From Hominiventricola filiformis (GTDB lineage Bacteria > Bacillota > Clostridia > Lachnospirales > Lachnospiraceae), in contig NZ_JAJEPS010000009.1 in NCBI RefSeq assembly GCF_020686965.1, positions 73,659 through 137,658 on the forward strand: a stretch of DNA of 64,000 nt. Direction: 5' to 3'. Both the position numbers and the translations under genes were made by a program. Below, in pieces: positions 51,324 to 58,906 of the stretch (positions are counted from its first letter, which is position 1; every line of letters begins with the position of its first letter). The notes beneath the pieces are model-generated. The model saw nothing but the letters and a program-made list of their open reading frames with translations. It had not been told where the DNA came from and searched no databases.

Positions 51324-52898
51324 TTAAAGTTCCATATCCTGTTGTTTGTGTTTCGTCTGCGCCGGGGCGTTTTTCTGTGCTTTCTTCTCGTCAGCCTTAT
51401 CCTGCAAGACTTCTTTGAGGGGCTGCTTCTTGGGCGGCTCTTTGCTTTCCTCTGTGCCGGGTGTGGCTTTCCGTACCCAGTAGCGGATGTCCCGCAGCTT
51501 CTTCAAATCTTCCTGCACCTCGGTCAACGGTACTTTCAAGTCTGCGATTTCGCCCACAAGCTTCGCCTGTTCCTGCAAAAGCTCCTTTTTCGTGCTGTCC
51601 TTATCATCCGGGTGCTTGGCAAGGTAGGCACTGGCTTTCTCAAACCGGGCAACCTCCGGGTGTTCCAGCTTGAATTTTTCCTTAGTTTTCTTGAAAAATA
51701 TCTTCTGGTATTTCTCATAAACGGGCTTACATTCCTTACAGTCCGTCCGGGCGGCAAGGATAGCGTCAATCACGTTGCTGCGGGTTTCCTTTGGCTTCAT
51801 CTGCTTTCGGTAGTCGGCGGCAGATTTCCCGGACGTTTCTATAAAGTTTTCCAAATCCTCCACGGTGGAAAGTCCCTTTCTCTGAAGATAGGACAGGGCT
51901 TCGCTGACTGCCTTTAAGTCTTTGGAAGTTCCACGGTTTTGTCCCGCCCGTGTCCAGTCGCTCCGTTCTGCCTTTCGTACCTCCATGTACTTCATCAACA
52001 GATTGGGAAGAAATACCGCTTCCTCCGCAGCTTTTTCCGCAAGCAGTTCTTTTCGTTTTTCACTAAGCTCGATAATCCAGCCTTTGAGATTTTTAATAAG
52101 CTGCCGGATAGACTTCATCAGGCTGTTGGCGGCTTTGATTTCCCGGTTCAGATTTCCGATGTTGGTCTGAATCCCTCGCTTTTCCATCTGCCGGACAGCA
52201 GCACCCTCATGGACGGTAGGGATAATATCAAGCCCCTGTCTTTCATAAGAACGGAGATCCACCCGCTCCGGGCGGTTGTTGGCTTCCAGATAGCGGTTCT
52301 GGATGATCTCCCATTCATGCCGCCAGATTTCACAATACTTGCGGTCGTTCCAGTCAACCGTATCTTCCTTGTGACTTTTCCATCTGCCGGACGGAAGTTT
52401 TATCCGTTCCCCGTTCTCGTCAAGGTCATAAACCTTGCGGCTCTTGGGAAGCCATTTCCCATGTTCATCCATTGCCCGCATAGTCAGCATGACATGAGCG
52501 TGAGGGTTTCCGTCCCCTTTGTCATGGATGGCAAAATCCACGCACATTCCTTTGGAAACAAACTGCTGATTGCAGAAATCCCGGACAAGGGCGGCGTACT
52601 GGTCGGGCGGTATCTCTCTGGGAATGGAAAGCACCCACCGCCTTGCAAGCTGGGAGTTCCATTGCTTCTCAACAGCTTCGGCGGCGTTCCATAAGGTATT
52701 GCGGTCTGCATACTCTGGCGGGGCATTTGCCGGGAGCAGGATTTCATTATGGACGATACCACGCTTTTCTGGGTAGTGCTTCACTTGCTGGTCGTATTCA
52801 CAGAACAGCTTTTCGCCGCTTTGGTAAGCAGCGGCGGCAACAGCAGACTGGCGGTTGCTACGCTGGACGATGGAGATTTGATTGTGTGGACAGGGCAT
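51324..52898 (-). CDS. MobA/MobL (MobQ-type) relaxase
   Basis: This 524-residue relaxase nicks DNA at oriT to start transfer by a helper conjugation system. The N-terminal relaxase domain starts MPCPHNQISIVQRSNRQSAV, where the tyrosine-containing region (AAYQSGEKLFCEYD) follows. The HUH motif is in GNPHAHVMLTMRAM. The C-terminal half is a long Lys/Glu coiled coil. It fits the MobQ family. The gap to the next gene upstream is about 110 bases, where an oriT may lie. Confidence 0.93.
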   Translation of the reverse strand: MPCPHNQISIVQRSNRQSAVAAAAYQSGEKLFCEYDQQVKHYPEKRGIVHNEILLPANAPPEYADRNTLWNAAEAVEKQWNSQLARRWVLSIPREIPPDQYAALVRDFCNQQFVSKGMCVDFAIHDKGDGNPHAHVMLTMRAMDEHGKWLPKSRKVYDLDENGERIKLPSGRWKSHKEDTVDWNDRKYCEIWRHEWEIIQNRYLEANNRPERVDLRSYERQGLDIIPTVHEGAAVRQMEKRGIQTNIGNLNREIKAANSLMKSIRQLIKNLKGWIIELSEKRKELLAEKAAEEAVFLPNLLMKYMEVRKAERSDWTRAGQNRGTSKDLKAVSEALSYLQRKGLSTVEDLENFIETSGKSAADYRKQMKPKETRSNVIDAILAARTDCKECKPVYEKYQKIFFKKTKEKFKLEHPEVARFEKASAYLAKHPDDKDSTKKELLQEQAKLVGEIADLKVPLTEVQEDLKKLRDIRYWVRKATPGTEESKEPPKKQPLKEVLQDKADEKKAQKNAPAQTKHKQQDMEL

Positions 52899-52933
52899 TT
52901 AGTGTTCCTCCTTTCCGATTTTAGGTATAAAAA

Positions 52934-52964
52934 AAGCAGGAGACCTTTTTCAGATTTCCTGCTT
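52934..52964 (-). terminator. Terminator after the MerR-type gene
   Basis: Minus strand AAGCAGGA...TCCTGCTT followed by a run of seven T, 44 bases past the regulator stop and before the relaxase gene. Confidence 0.8.
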
Positions 52965-53007
52965 GGTGTGCCGCTGGGGGCGGCGGGTATTTAGTTAAAA
53001 TTCAAGA

Positions 53008-53856
53008 TTACTTAACTTTATAATAGTTTTCTATTGCCTGTGCAAAGAAATCAGAAGCCCCTTCACCGTATTTTTCGTCTATCATTGGTTTGATTTGTTC
53101 ATTGCGGTAATACTGCGTCTGTGCCATCATAAAGCCTTTTTCTTCTTTTATCTGGGCAAGCTGTTTCATAACAAAGCCATATTCTCCAACAAGCTCTTTT
53201 ACTTCAAAAGAATCTATGTCACAATTCTGTTTTGCAATCAGTTTTTGCAAAATCGCTTCTATCCGTTTGTTATAGCTTTCTGCAACTTCTTTGCTGACGG
53301 GAGTTCGGGCAACAGACAGAAACTTGTCCTTTCCACCATACCATTCAACTACCTTTGCATAGCCTTTCTGCATTTCTTCCGAAGATACGACTTCCATATA
53401 ATGCTTTTTCCATTGTTCAATGCTACCAAATTCTTTAATTGCAATGTTTCTCATATTCTCCGGCATATGCTCAAGCATGGTTTGGAACATTTCTTCTACT
53501 TCTGTTTTGGTAAAAATTGTAAAATCCATTTTGTTCTCTCCTTTCAGAATGTCATCAATGCTGGCAATCAGACGTTCCATTCGTTCTTTCTTTGTTACCA
53601 ACATTTTTCGCTGTACTTGTAGAATCTGATTTCTTTCAAGAGCCGGATTGTCCAAAACAGCTTTGATTTCTTTCAAGGAGATATCAAACTCACGGAAAAA
53701 TAAAATCTGTTGTAATGTTTCCAGTGCCTTATCGTCATAAAGCCGGTATCCCGCATCACTTTTTTCTGTTGGCTTTAACAACCCGATTTCATCATAATAG
53801 TGAAGCGTGCGAACGCTGATACCTGTTAAATCTGATATTTCTTTTACTGTCCTCAT
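53008..53856 (-). CDS. MerR-family regulator with TipAS drug-binding domain
   Basis: This 282-residue activator has an N-terminal MerR HTH (VKEISDLTGISVRTLHYYDEIGLLKP, then GYRLYDDKALETL) and a dimer helix. A C-terminal TipAS-type helical domain follows (about 130-282, EEMFQTMLEHMPENMRNIAI to YGEGASDFFAQAIENYY). TipAS domains bind thiopeptide and other drugs. It sits inside the mobilizable element as cargo; no efflux or target gene stands next to it, so it may control only itself or a distant gene. GGAGG before the ATG. Confidence 0.92.
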   Translation of the reverse strand: MRTVKEISDLTGISVRTLHYYDEIGLLKPTEKSDAGYRLYDDKALETLQQILFFREFDISLKEIKAVLDNPALERNQILQVQRKMLVTKKERMERLIASIDDILKGENKMDFTIFTKTEVEEMFQTMLEHMPENMRNIAIKEFGSIEQWKKHYMEVVSSEEMQKGYAKVVEWYGGKDKFLSVARTPVSKEVAESYNKRIEAILQKLIAKQNCDIDSFEVKELVGEYGFVMKQLAQIKEEKGFMMAQTQYYRNEQIKPMIDEKYGEGASDFFAQAIENYYKVK

Positions 53857-53886
53857 AGCTGCTGACCTCCTGTTCCTGATAAGGTA

Positions 53887-53917
53887 ACTTTAATCTATGA
53901 CGTTCCGTGAGAGTCAA
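53887..53917 (-). promoter_or_regulatory. MerR-type promoter with a 19-base spacer
   Basis: Minus strand TTGACT (53917-53912) and TAAAGT (53892-53887) are separated by 19 bases, with a partial dyad CTCACGGAACGTCATAG between them. Overlong spacers of this type are bent by MerR activators. Confidence 0.6.
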
Positions 53918-54210
53918 TAGGCATTTTCATTTTTTAGTATAACATTTTTCATTTCTTCTCAAAAGACAGAAAACTGATTCTGTAAAACTTGTCGGCTGGG
54001 AACAGCTTGCAACGCAAGGTGTCCCCAGATGGCAAGTCCACAAAAGGGTAGCTGGCGAAAGCCAGCGCAGGGAAAGTGTAGCGTCCCCTGTTTGATTTGG
54101 AGCAGTCCGTGGCTGCGGAAAATCACAGCCCTCCGGCGAGGAGCCTTCGGAGAACGCAATGCACCAACCTTTGGGTGGTGTATAATTGCGCCCTTAGTAA
54201 ACTAAGGGGT
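53918..54210. other. Structured noncoding region between MerR and DUF3847 genes
   Basis: No gene is seen in this stretch of nearly 300 bases. Several clean hairpins follow one another: CTTGC-AAC-GCAAG (54006-54018), GCTGGC-GAAA-GCCAGC with a GNRA loop (54051-54066), CTCCG...CGGAG (near 54130-54152), CACCAACCTTTGGGTGGTG (near 54162-54180) and CCTTAGT-AA-ACTAAGG. The density suggests a structured RNA, identity unknown. Confidence 0.5.
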
Positions 54211-54498
54211 TTCCAGCTTCTCCCGTTCCAGCAGTTTTTTCAATAGTTCCTGCGTGTCCTGCCTGTGAAAAATGAGTTTCAACAGCAGCATGACATCATC
54301 ATCTGTCAGGCGTTCCGGCTCTTGCAGAAAACTTTCCAGCATACCGCCACGAGTACAGAGCCGATGCGTCCGTTCCTTTCGGGTAAGCTGCTTCAACTGG
54401 TGCTGCAATGCCTTTTCATCATTGATGGCTTTCCGCAGTTTCTTTTCGCTTTTTTCCAACTCCCGGTTGAGCTTTTCCAGTTTTGAGGTATCAGGCAA
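54202..54498 (-). CDS. DUF3847-like coiled-coil protein
   Basis: A 98-residue protein of the small DUF3847 type that accompanies mobile-element replication genes. Residues 4-42 form a Lys/Glu coiled coil (KLEKLNRELEKSEKKLRKAI). Then comes the conserved RTHRLCTRGGMLES segment and a second helix. Function unknown. It overlaps the upstream RepA-like gene by eight bases. Confidence 0.75.
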   Translation of the reverse strand: MPDTSKLEKLNRELEKSEKKLRKAINDEKALQHQLKQLTRKERTHRLCTRGGMLESFLQEPERLTDDDVMLLLKLIFHRQDTQELLKKLLEREKLETP

Positions 54499-54832
54499 GG
54501 GCAGCGTCCTCCTTTCCCGGTATCAGCACATAAATCCTGTTTGGTTCTCCAATGCCCTGACGCACCCGCATGATAAGTCCGGCGGTTTCCAGTTCATTCA
54601 GAGAACGCTTGACCGTCATGGGGCTGCGGGACAGGACTGCGGCAATGGCTGTGATGGGGAAGCAGACAAACAGGATTCCGTTCTCGTCCTCCTTCCCTTT
54701 GGATAGCATAGCGTCCAGCATCCGGCAGTACATGACCTTTGCGGTGCTGCTGACTGGAAATCCTGTCAACGCTCTGGGAAATGGCATACAGGGCGGTAAT
54801 GGTGTGTCTATCGTCATAAATTCAAAATTCAT
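54491..54832 (-). CDS. RepA N-terminal-like winged-helix protein
   Basis: This 113-residue protein matches the N-terminal domain of replication initiator RepA proteins. Its FPRALTGFPVSSTAKVMYCRML region and the helix-turn-helix ITAIAAVLSRSPMTVKRSLNELE are typical, followed by a wing RVRQGIGEPNRIYVL. It probably binds the element's origin or acts as a repressor; the usual longer RepA C-terminus is absent. It overlaps both neighbours by a few bases, so it is part of one operon. Confidence 0.75.
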   Translation of the reverse strand: MNFEFMTIDTPLPPCMPFPRALTGFPVSSTAKVMYCRMLDAMLSKGKEDENGILFVCFPITAIAAVLSRSPMTVKRSLNELETAGLIMRVRQGIGEPNRIYVLIPGKEDAALA

Positions 54833-55017
54833 TCGGTGTGTTCCTCCTTTTTCTTTGCTCGTTTGGATAAATAACAGGGGCAGTCAATCACAACCGCCCG
54901 GAAGCTCTGCTTGCACCCATGCTGGCATTTCCGGCATAATTCGTTGTAAGTGACACGCCCCCGGTCATTGAGGTAAAAGGAAAGCTCATGCTTCCTCTTT
55001 TTGCTCATTCTCGGCAT
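54829..55017 (-). CDS. Small cysteine-rich mobile-element protein
   Basis: A 62-residue basic protein with four cysteines in the middle (LCRKCQHGCKQ and DCPC) between two basic ends, suggesting a small metal-binding or nucleic-acid-binding fold. It opens the operon with the RepA-like and DUF3847 genes (4-base overlap with the next). Family not named. Confidence 0.65.
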   Translation of the reverse strand: MPRMSKKRKHELSFYLNDRGRVTYNELCRKCQHGCKQSFRAVVIDCPCYLSKRAKKKEEHTE

Positions 55018-55500
55018 ATTGTGTTTCCTCCCGTTTTAGTGTATGGTCTCGGGGCGATTTTCGGCAAAATTACAGCCATAGAGCCGCTTAAAATCTCCCG
55101 AAGTATCAGCGATAGGGTAGACTATCCCCCTATCAGATTGTCGTGTTTCGGTATCATTTCGGTGTCAGTTCGCCAGTTCTCCCCGGTGTCGTTCCTCCCC
55201 TGAATCTCACAGCGGCGTATCGCTCCCTTTGGTACGCTCGTTTCGGTCAGGGTTCCTCCATATCCCTGCCAAAATTCATGGCGCTACATCGCCGGGGAAG
55301 CATATCCCACACAGGCTGGTCATTCGATTGGAATAATCCATCGATGAACTACCTGTATCATAGAACATTTTTGTGCCCTGTGCCGTATGTCCACAAAGTA
55401 GGAATTAAGGGTAAAAATCAGAAATTTCCACGATTACGGAAAGTGTGATATAATCCAGATAAGCGGCAGCAATGAAACCGTTGGAAAGGAGCGTGTGCCC
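55018..55500. other. Divergent control region of the mobilizable element
   Basis: Nearly 480 bases without a credible gene separate two divergent operons. An inverted repeat GATAGGG...CCCTATC lies at 55111-55134. A TATAAT at 55449-55454 serves the XRE gene on the plus strand, with GGAAAGGAG next to its start. An oriT or replication origin could lie here, but no known nic site was recognised. Confidence 0.5.
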
Positions 55501-56307
55501 ATGAAAGGAGCAACAAGCATACAGGAACGCCTTTGGGAACTCCGCAAGGACAAAGGCTTAAATCTGGAAGAACTATCAAAACTAACGGGTATTTCTAAAT
55601 CAGCCCTTGGCAGTTATGAAAAAGAAGATTTTAAGGAAATCAATCATGGCAACCTTATCACGCTGGCAGACTTCTATGGGGTTTCCGTCGATTATCTGCT
55701 GTGCCGGACAGAGAACAGGGAGCAGATCAACACGCCACTGACGGAGCTGCATTTGAACGATGAAATGGTTGCACTTCTGAAAAGCGGACGGATCAACAAC
55801 CGTCTGCTCTGCGAACTTGCCACCCATAAGGACTTTATCAAGTTTCTTGCGGACATTGAGATTTATGTGGATGGGATTGCCACCATGCAGATTCAAAACC
55901 TCAACACCCTTGTCGATACTGTCCGGCATGAAATCATAGAACGGTATCGCCCTGGCGAAGATGACCCACATTTGAAAGTGCTGCAAGCCGCCCATATCAG
56001 TGATGATGAATATTTCAGCCACATGGTTCTGGATGACCTAAACCTGATTATCCGGGATATTCGGGAAACCCATAAAAAGGATAGTGAGAGTGCGCCCCAG
56101 ACCACTGTTGCCAATGAACTGAAAGAAAATCTGGAAGCGGTCGAAAATTTCAAGGGCAGCCGTTTGGAAAAACTGGCAGTGCTTTACTGCAAGCAGCTCG
56201 GTATCAACTATAAAAATCTGTCAGATGAAGAATTTCGCTGGCTTATTCGGATTCTCCAAAAATCAAAGAAAACGGGAACGCCTATCAACCAGAGGAAAAA
56301 ACGGTAA
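55501..56307 (+). CDS. XRE-family transcriptional regulator
   Basis: This 268-residue protein has an N-terminal Cro/CI helix-turn-helix (ERLWELRKDKGLNLEELSKLTGISKSALGSYEK). A long helical C-terminal domain may sense a signal or drive oligomerisation. It is divergent from the RepA-like operon and probably controls it. The ATG at 55501 follows AAGGAG by nine bases; a GTG at 55495 is too close to the site. Followed by a terminator hairpin. Confidence 0.88.
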   Translation: MKGATSIQERLWELRKDKGLNLEELSKLTGISKSALGSYEKEDFKEINHGNLITLADFYGVSVDYLLCRTENREQINTPLTELHLNDEMVALLKSGRINNRLLCELATHKDFIKFLADIEIYVDGIATMQIQNLNTLVDTVRHEIIERYRPGEDDPHLKVLQAAHISDDEYFSHMVLDDLNLIIRDIRETHKKDSESAPQTTVANELKENLEAVENFKGSRLEKLAVLYCKQLGINYKNLSDEEFRWLIRILQKSKKTGTPINQRKKR

Positions 56308-56311
56308 AGGA

Positions 56312-56356
56312 AAACCGCTGTTGCATGGTTTGTTGGATTCCATGTAGCAGCGGTTT
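56312..56356. terminator. Terminator after the XRE gene
   Basis: AAACCGCTG and CAGCGGTTT enclose an inner GCATGG/CCATGT pairing. Lies four bases past the XRE stop, with the DUF1835 gene ending just beyond at 56369. Confidence 0.75.
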
Positions 56357-56368
56357 GTGCTGTGGTTA

Positions 56369-57331
56369 TTACTTCATTCGTTTTCTTAATATTCGGCGAT
56401 AATTTGTTTCTCCCTTTGGTGCGTCCTGTATAATTTCCAACACACCATCTTCAAGCATTTTATCAATGCGATTGGAAATCCATACATCACTAATTCCAAG
56501 TTGATATTTTCCTAAAACATTACCTATGACAATAGCCATTTTGAATTGCTCTGGCTGTTCCGCAATTTCACGAAGAATGAAACTATCATATATATCTTCT
56601 GAAACGCTTTGCAATTTACCATTTAACATTGCACGCAAAGGTGCATTTTCATTTTGAAGTTGATTCCATTTCATAGCACAAGCTGAAAGAAATACAGGAT
56701 TAGCTTTCTCTTGTAGAGTTATATAGTTTCCCCATTCGCCAGGAGAGACCTCGCCCCATGCTATTTTGGATGTCATAGTATTTTCTTTTCCATATTCCCA
56801 TGTAGGTAACTTAACCAAATAAATTGTTGTCTGGCAGTTTAAGGGTTGAAGTTGTTTCATAAGCCAATACATACCACAAAGCTCATCTGGATTATAGCTA
56901 TACCAAATGCGAATTTCTTCCCCAGCTACATATCGTTCAATCACTGAGGTCAATGTAGTTTTAATTTTCTGTATTTTTTCTTCAACCTGATAATCTAAAT
57001 CCTCTACAAAGCAGACAGACAGCATTTTCTTGAAAACATTTTTCCGCTGTTCGCCAATTCCATTATCAGAAATATCTCCCACACTAAGAGCCATATCAAA
57101 ACAATAAACATCACAGCTCTTGCCTCCCAATGGAATAGCATTCTCCCAAGCAATGCGTTCTTGTTCCTGTGCTTGAAGCTGTGCTTTTTTCATTTCATCT
57201 GAAGATGGAACACTCCCGTCTTCATGCCTCATAAATATTGAAACAGCACTTCCTCTATACTTTCCCTTGCCGTAAGTTTGGGCAATTTTCAAACTTCCAC
57301 AGGCACTTTCACCAAATACAATTTCAATCAT
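56369..57331 (-). CDS. DUF1835/DUF3658-domain protein
   Basis: A 320-residue cytoplasmic protein with the DUF1835 start MIEIVFGESACGSLKIAQ and a central LSVGDISDNGIGEQRKNVF stretch. A DUF3658-like C-terminus follows (residues about 230-320) with a winged-helix appearance (SDVWISNRIDKMLEDGVLEI). Members occur widely in Firmicutes, often in accessory regions, with no known activity. Here it lies between the XRE gene and tnpV within the mobilizable element as a cargo gene. RBS AGGAGG-like (CGGAGGTATATAAG) before the ATG. Confidence 0.75.
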   Translation of the reverse strand: MIEIVFGESACGSLKIAQTYGKGKYRGSAVSIFMRHEDGSVPSSDEMKKAQLQAQEQERIAWENAIPLGGKSCDVYCFDMALSVGDISDNGIGEQRKNVFKKMLSVCFVEDLDYQVEEKIQKIKTTLTSVIERYVAGEEIRIWYSYNPDELCGMYWLMKQLQPLNCQTTIYLVKLPTWEYGKENTMTSKIAWGEVSPGEWGNYITLQEKANPVFLSACAMKWNQLQNENAPLRAMLNGKLQSVSEDIYDSFILREIAEQPEQFKMAIVIGNVLGKYQLGISDVWISNRIDKMLEDGVLEIIQDAPKGETNYRRILRKRMK

Positions 57332-57360
57332 CTTATATACCTCCGATTTAATTGCTCCCG

Positions 57361-57738
57361 TTATGAATAAATCATCTCATGCAAAACAATTTCTTCTGCC
57401 CGGTTATGAATGTTATTGCAACGCTGCACCCATTCCATTTGGTGGGTACGCTTCAATTCCTCGGTTACGCCCTCGGCAGTTTTCATCTGCTCCATGATGG
57501 TGTCTAACCGTTCCTGTGCCTGTTCGTTCAGGTCTGCAAGATATGTCCACAATTCCCCGGTCAGTATCAATGTATTCAATCTGGCTGGGTGGACTTCCCT
57601 TAAATATTCCCGGTGCATCCGTCCGTACTTTCCGATAGGGCGGTGTTCCTCCGGCAGTTTCAAGTCCGGGATGTAATAATCTCCGACAAGGATATAATCA
57701 ATTCCGTTTTCCGTTATTCTTGGTTTCAATTCGCTCAT
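57361..57738 (-). CDS. tnpV: TnpV-type transposon protein
   Basis: A 125-residue protein of the TnpV family found next to serine recombinase transposons such as Tn4451. Recognisable stretches are ENGIDYILVGDYYIPDLKLP, RPIGKYGRMHREYL and TYLADLNEQAQERLDTIMEQM. Its biochemical role is unknown. It overlaps the end of the upstream XRE gene by 41 bases. Confidence 0.85.
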   Translation of the reverse strand: MSELKPRITENGIDYILVGDYYIPDLKLPEEHRPIGKYGRMHREYLREVHPARLNTLILTGELWTYLADLNEQAQERLDTIMEQMKTAEGVTEELKRTHQMEWVQRCNNIHNRAEEIVLHEMIYS

Positions 57739-57970
57739 GTTCCTTACCTCCTGTGGAAGCAGGCTCGTCTGGTACTAACTCAATCACATCGGTAATCTCA
57801 CAATTCAGCGTTTCGCAGATACGGGCTAATGTATCCATGCTGATGTGCTTTCCCTCTTTGCTCATGTTGGCAATCATATTTGTTGTCATACCAGCGGCAA
57901 GCCTTAAATCCTCTTTTCTCATATCACGCTCTAACAGTGTGTGCCAGAGTGGTTTATAGCTGATGTGCAT
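57698..57970 (-). CDS. Small XRE/Cro-type regulator
   Basis: This 90-residue HTH protein starts MHISYKPLWHTLLERDMRKE, with the recognition part LRLAAGMTTNMIANMSKEGKH and SMDTLARICETLNCEITDVIE. The pattern is that of short Cro/CI repressors annotated in mobile elements. The ATG at 57970 lies after AGGCAGGAAAA. It overlaps tnpV, so it probably autoregulates this small operon at the element's right end. Confidence 0.85.
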   Translation of the reverse strand: MHISYKPLWHTLLERDMRKEDLRLAAGMTTNMIANMSKEGKHISMDTLARICETLNCEITDVIELVPDEPASTGGKEHERIETKNNGKRN

Positions 57971-58084
57971 ATTGTTTTCCTGCCTTTCTATCCATACCAC
58001 CGGGGCGGCTGCCCCGGCAGGAACTTTTCTCTTATTATAGCACCAATCTTGTGAAATCACAATTTATTCTTGTAGCCTGCCGCT

Positions 58085-58102
58085 GATACCGTCTGGATTG
58101 TG
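58085..58102. repeat. 18-base inverted copy of a recombinase-side sequence
   Basis: GATACCGTCTGGATTGTG here is the exact reverse complement of 48875-48892, the coding end of the small gene before the recombinase. The two copies are 9.2 kb apart. Confidence 0.85.
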
Positions 58103-58133
58103 CTCTTCCTTTCGTTTTTTGTTCCAACTAATT

Positions 58134-58171
58134 AGCCATGAACTGTTTCATTCCCTGGGATTTTGCGCCTG
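58134..58171 (-). pseudogene. Maff2 gene, internal exon fragment (element border)
   Basis: Minus strand codons GAKSQGMKQFMA match the Maff2 stretch that normally leads into MAGGGVALIG. It is preceded directly by a group II intron 3' end (at 58172) and followed by the mobilizable element. The continuation is at 47107-47026. Confidence 0.75.
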
Positions 58172-58806
58172 ATAGCGATAGGTAATCCTTTGATATAATC
58201 TCCGGATTTTCCCCCGCTCCACACCGTGCATGCAGCTTTTACCGCACACGGCGTTCCATCGAATTCAACAGCCAGGGTTTTTCATATACGATTTACACAC
58301 TTCGTAACAGCATAATTATCAAAGAATGATTACAGGCATTTCTGCCATAGTTCGAAGTTTGTTAAGTTTTGCAAGTTTAGAATCATCTAATTGCAGTGGG
58401 TTCAGATATTCTCTGATTGTGATTTCAGACGTTGCATGGGTAATCACATGAACGGCTTTTGAGACTAATATCAGATTTTCATATGCATCCGTACCACCTT
58501 TGCTTGATGGCACTTTATGGTGACAGTGAAGGTCATGTACTTCCATAGGAAGCCCAGTGACCGCACATTTGCCATATTGAGCCGCAAATAGTGATATTCT
58601 GTTGTCTGCATATTCAATCGACCTGCCCTTAACAGGATTACGCATCAGCCATAACATTGCGTCGGTATTGATAGCAAGATTTTTATGAATCAGCTCTCGT
58701 CCATTAGCAGTGTACTTATTGATGGCTTTCCTTTTGTTTTTGGCATTTTTTTGTGGAACGGCTCCCACTGGAACAATGGGACGTTCGTGCAGAAATCTCA
58801 AGGGGC
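58172..58806 (-). mobile_element. Group II intron, 3' half only
   Basis: The 3' end reads TTACCTATCGCTAT at 58172, typical of bacterial group II introns. Domain V lies near 58217-58255 (CGCCGTGTGCGG, tetraloop region, GCTGCATGCACGG). The maturase gene's C-terminus precedes it. Domains I-III and the reverse transcriptase are missing beyond 58,806, so the intron cannot splice itself. Its 3' exon is Maff2. Confidence 0.83.
58319..58801 (-). pseudogene. Group II intron maturase, C-terminal fragment with HNH domain
   Basis: About 160 residues remain of an intron-encoded reverse transcriptase. They include part of the maturase thumb (KRKAINKYTANGRELIHKN) and a complete-looking HNH endonuclease domain (CAVTGLPMEVHDLHCHHKVP and GGTDAYENLILV). 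The RT palm with its YADD box is gone. There is no credible start codon or RBS, so it is a remnant. Confidence 0.82.
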
Positions 58807-58906
58807 TATATCAGAGTTAGATGCTATGTGAAAGACTGGCGTGAAGACCGGGGACTTTATTAAAAAATATCCATTATGATTATAAGTCAAACAATACGAA
58901 TAGTGT

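Larger units (their letters stand above)
47108..58133. mobile_element. 11-kb integrative mobilizable element inside a Maff2 gene
   Basis: The unit carries its own large serine recombinase at one end. It also has replication-type genes (VirE ATPase, CHC2 primase, RepA-like HTH), a MobA/MobL relaxase and regulators, with TnpV at the other end, but no conjugation channel. It would therefore need a helper element. Both borders fall in Maff2 codons. A 21-base imperfect direct repeat (17 matches by eye) at 58155-58135 and 47108-47088 covers the codons for G(M/I)KQ(F/L)MA. Exact crossover bases cannot be fixed from one sequence. Confidence 0.72.

Noticed and set aside
53959..54159. Short minus-strand frame across the hairpin-rich region
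   Set aside because: Its residues are dictated by the stems, and no RBS or similarity is present.
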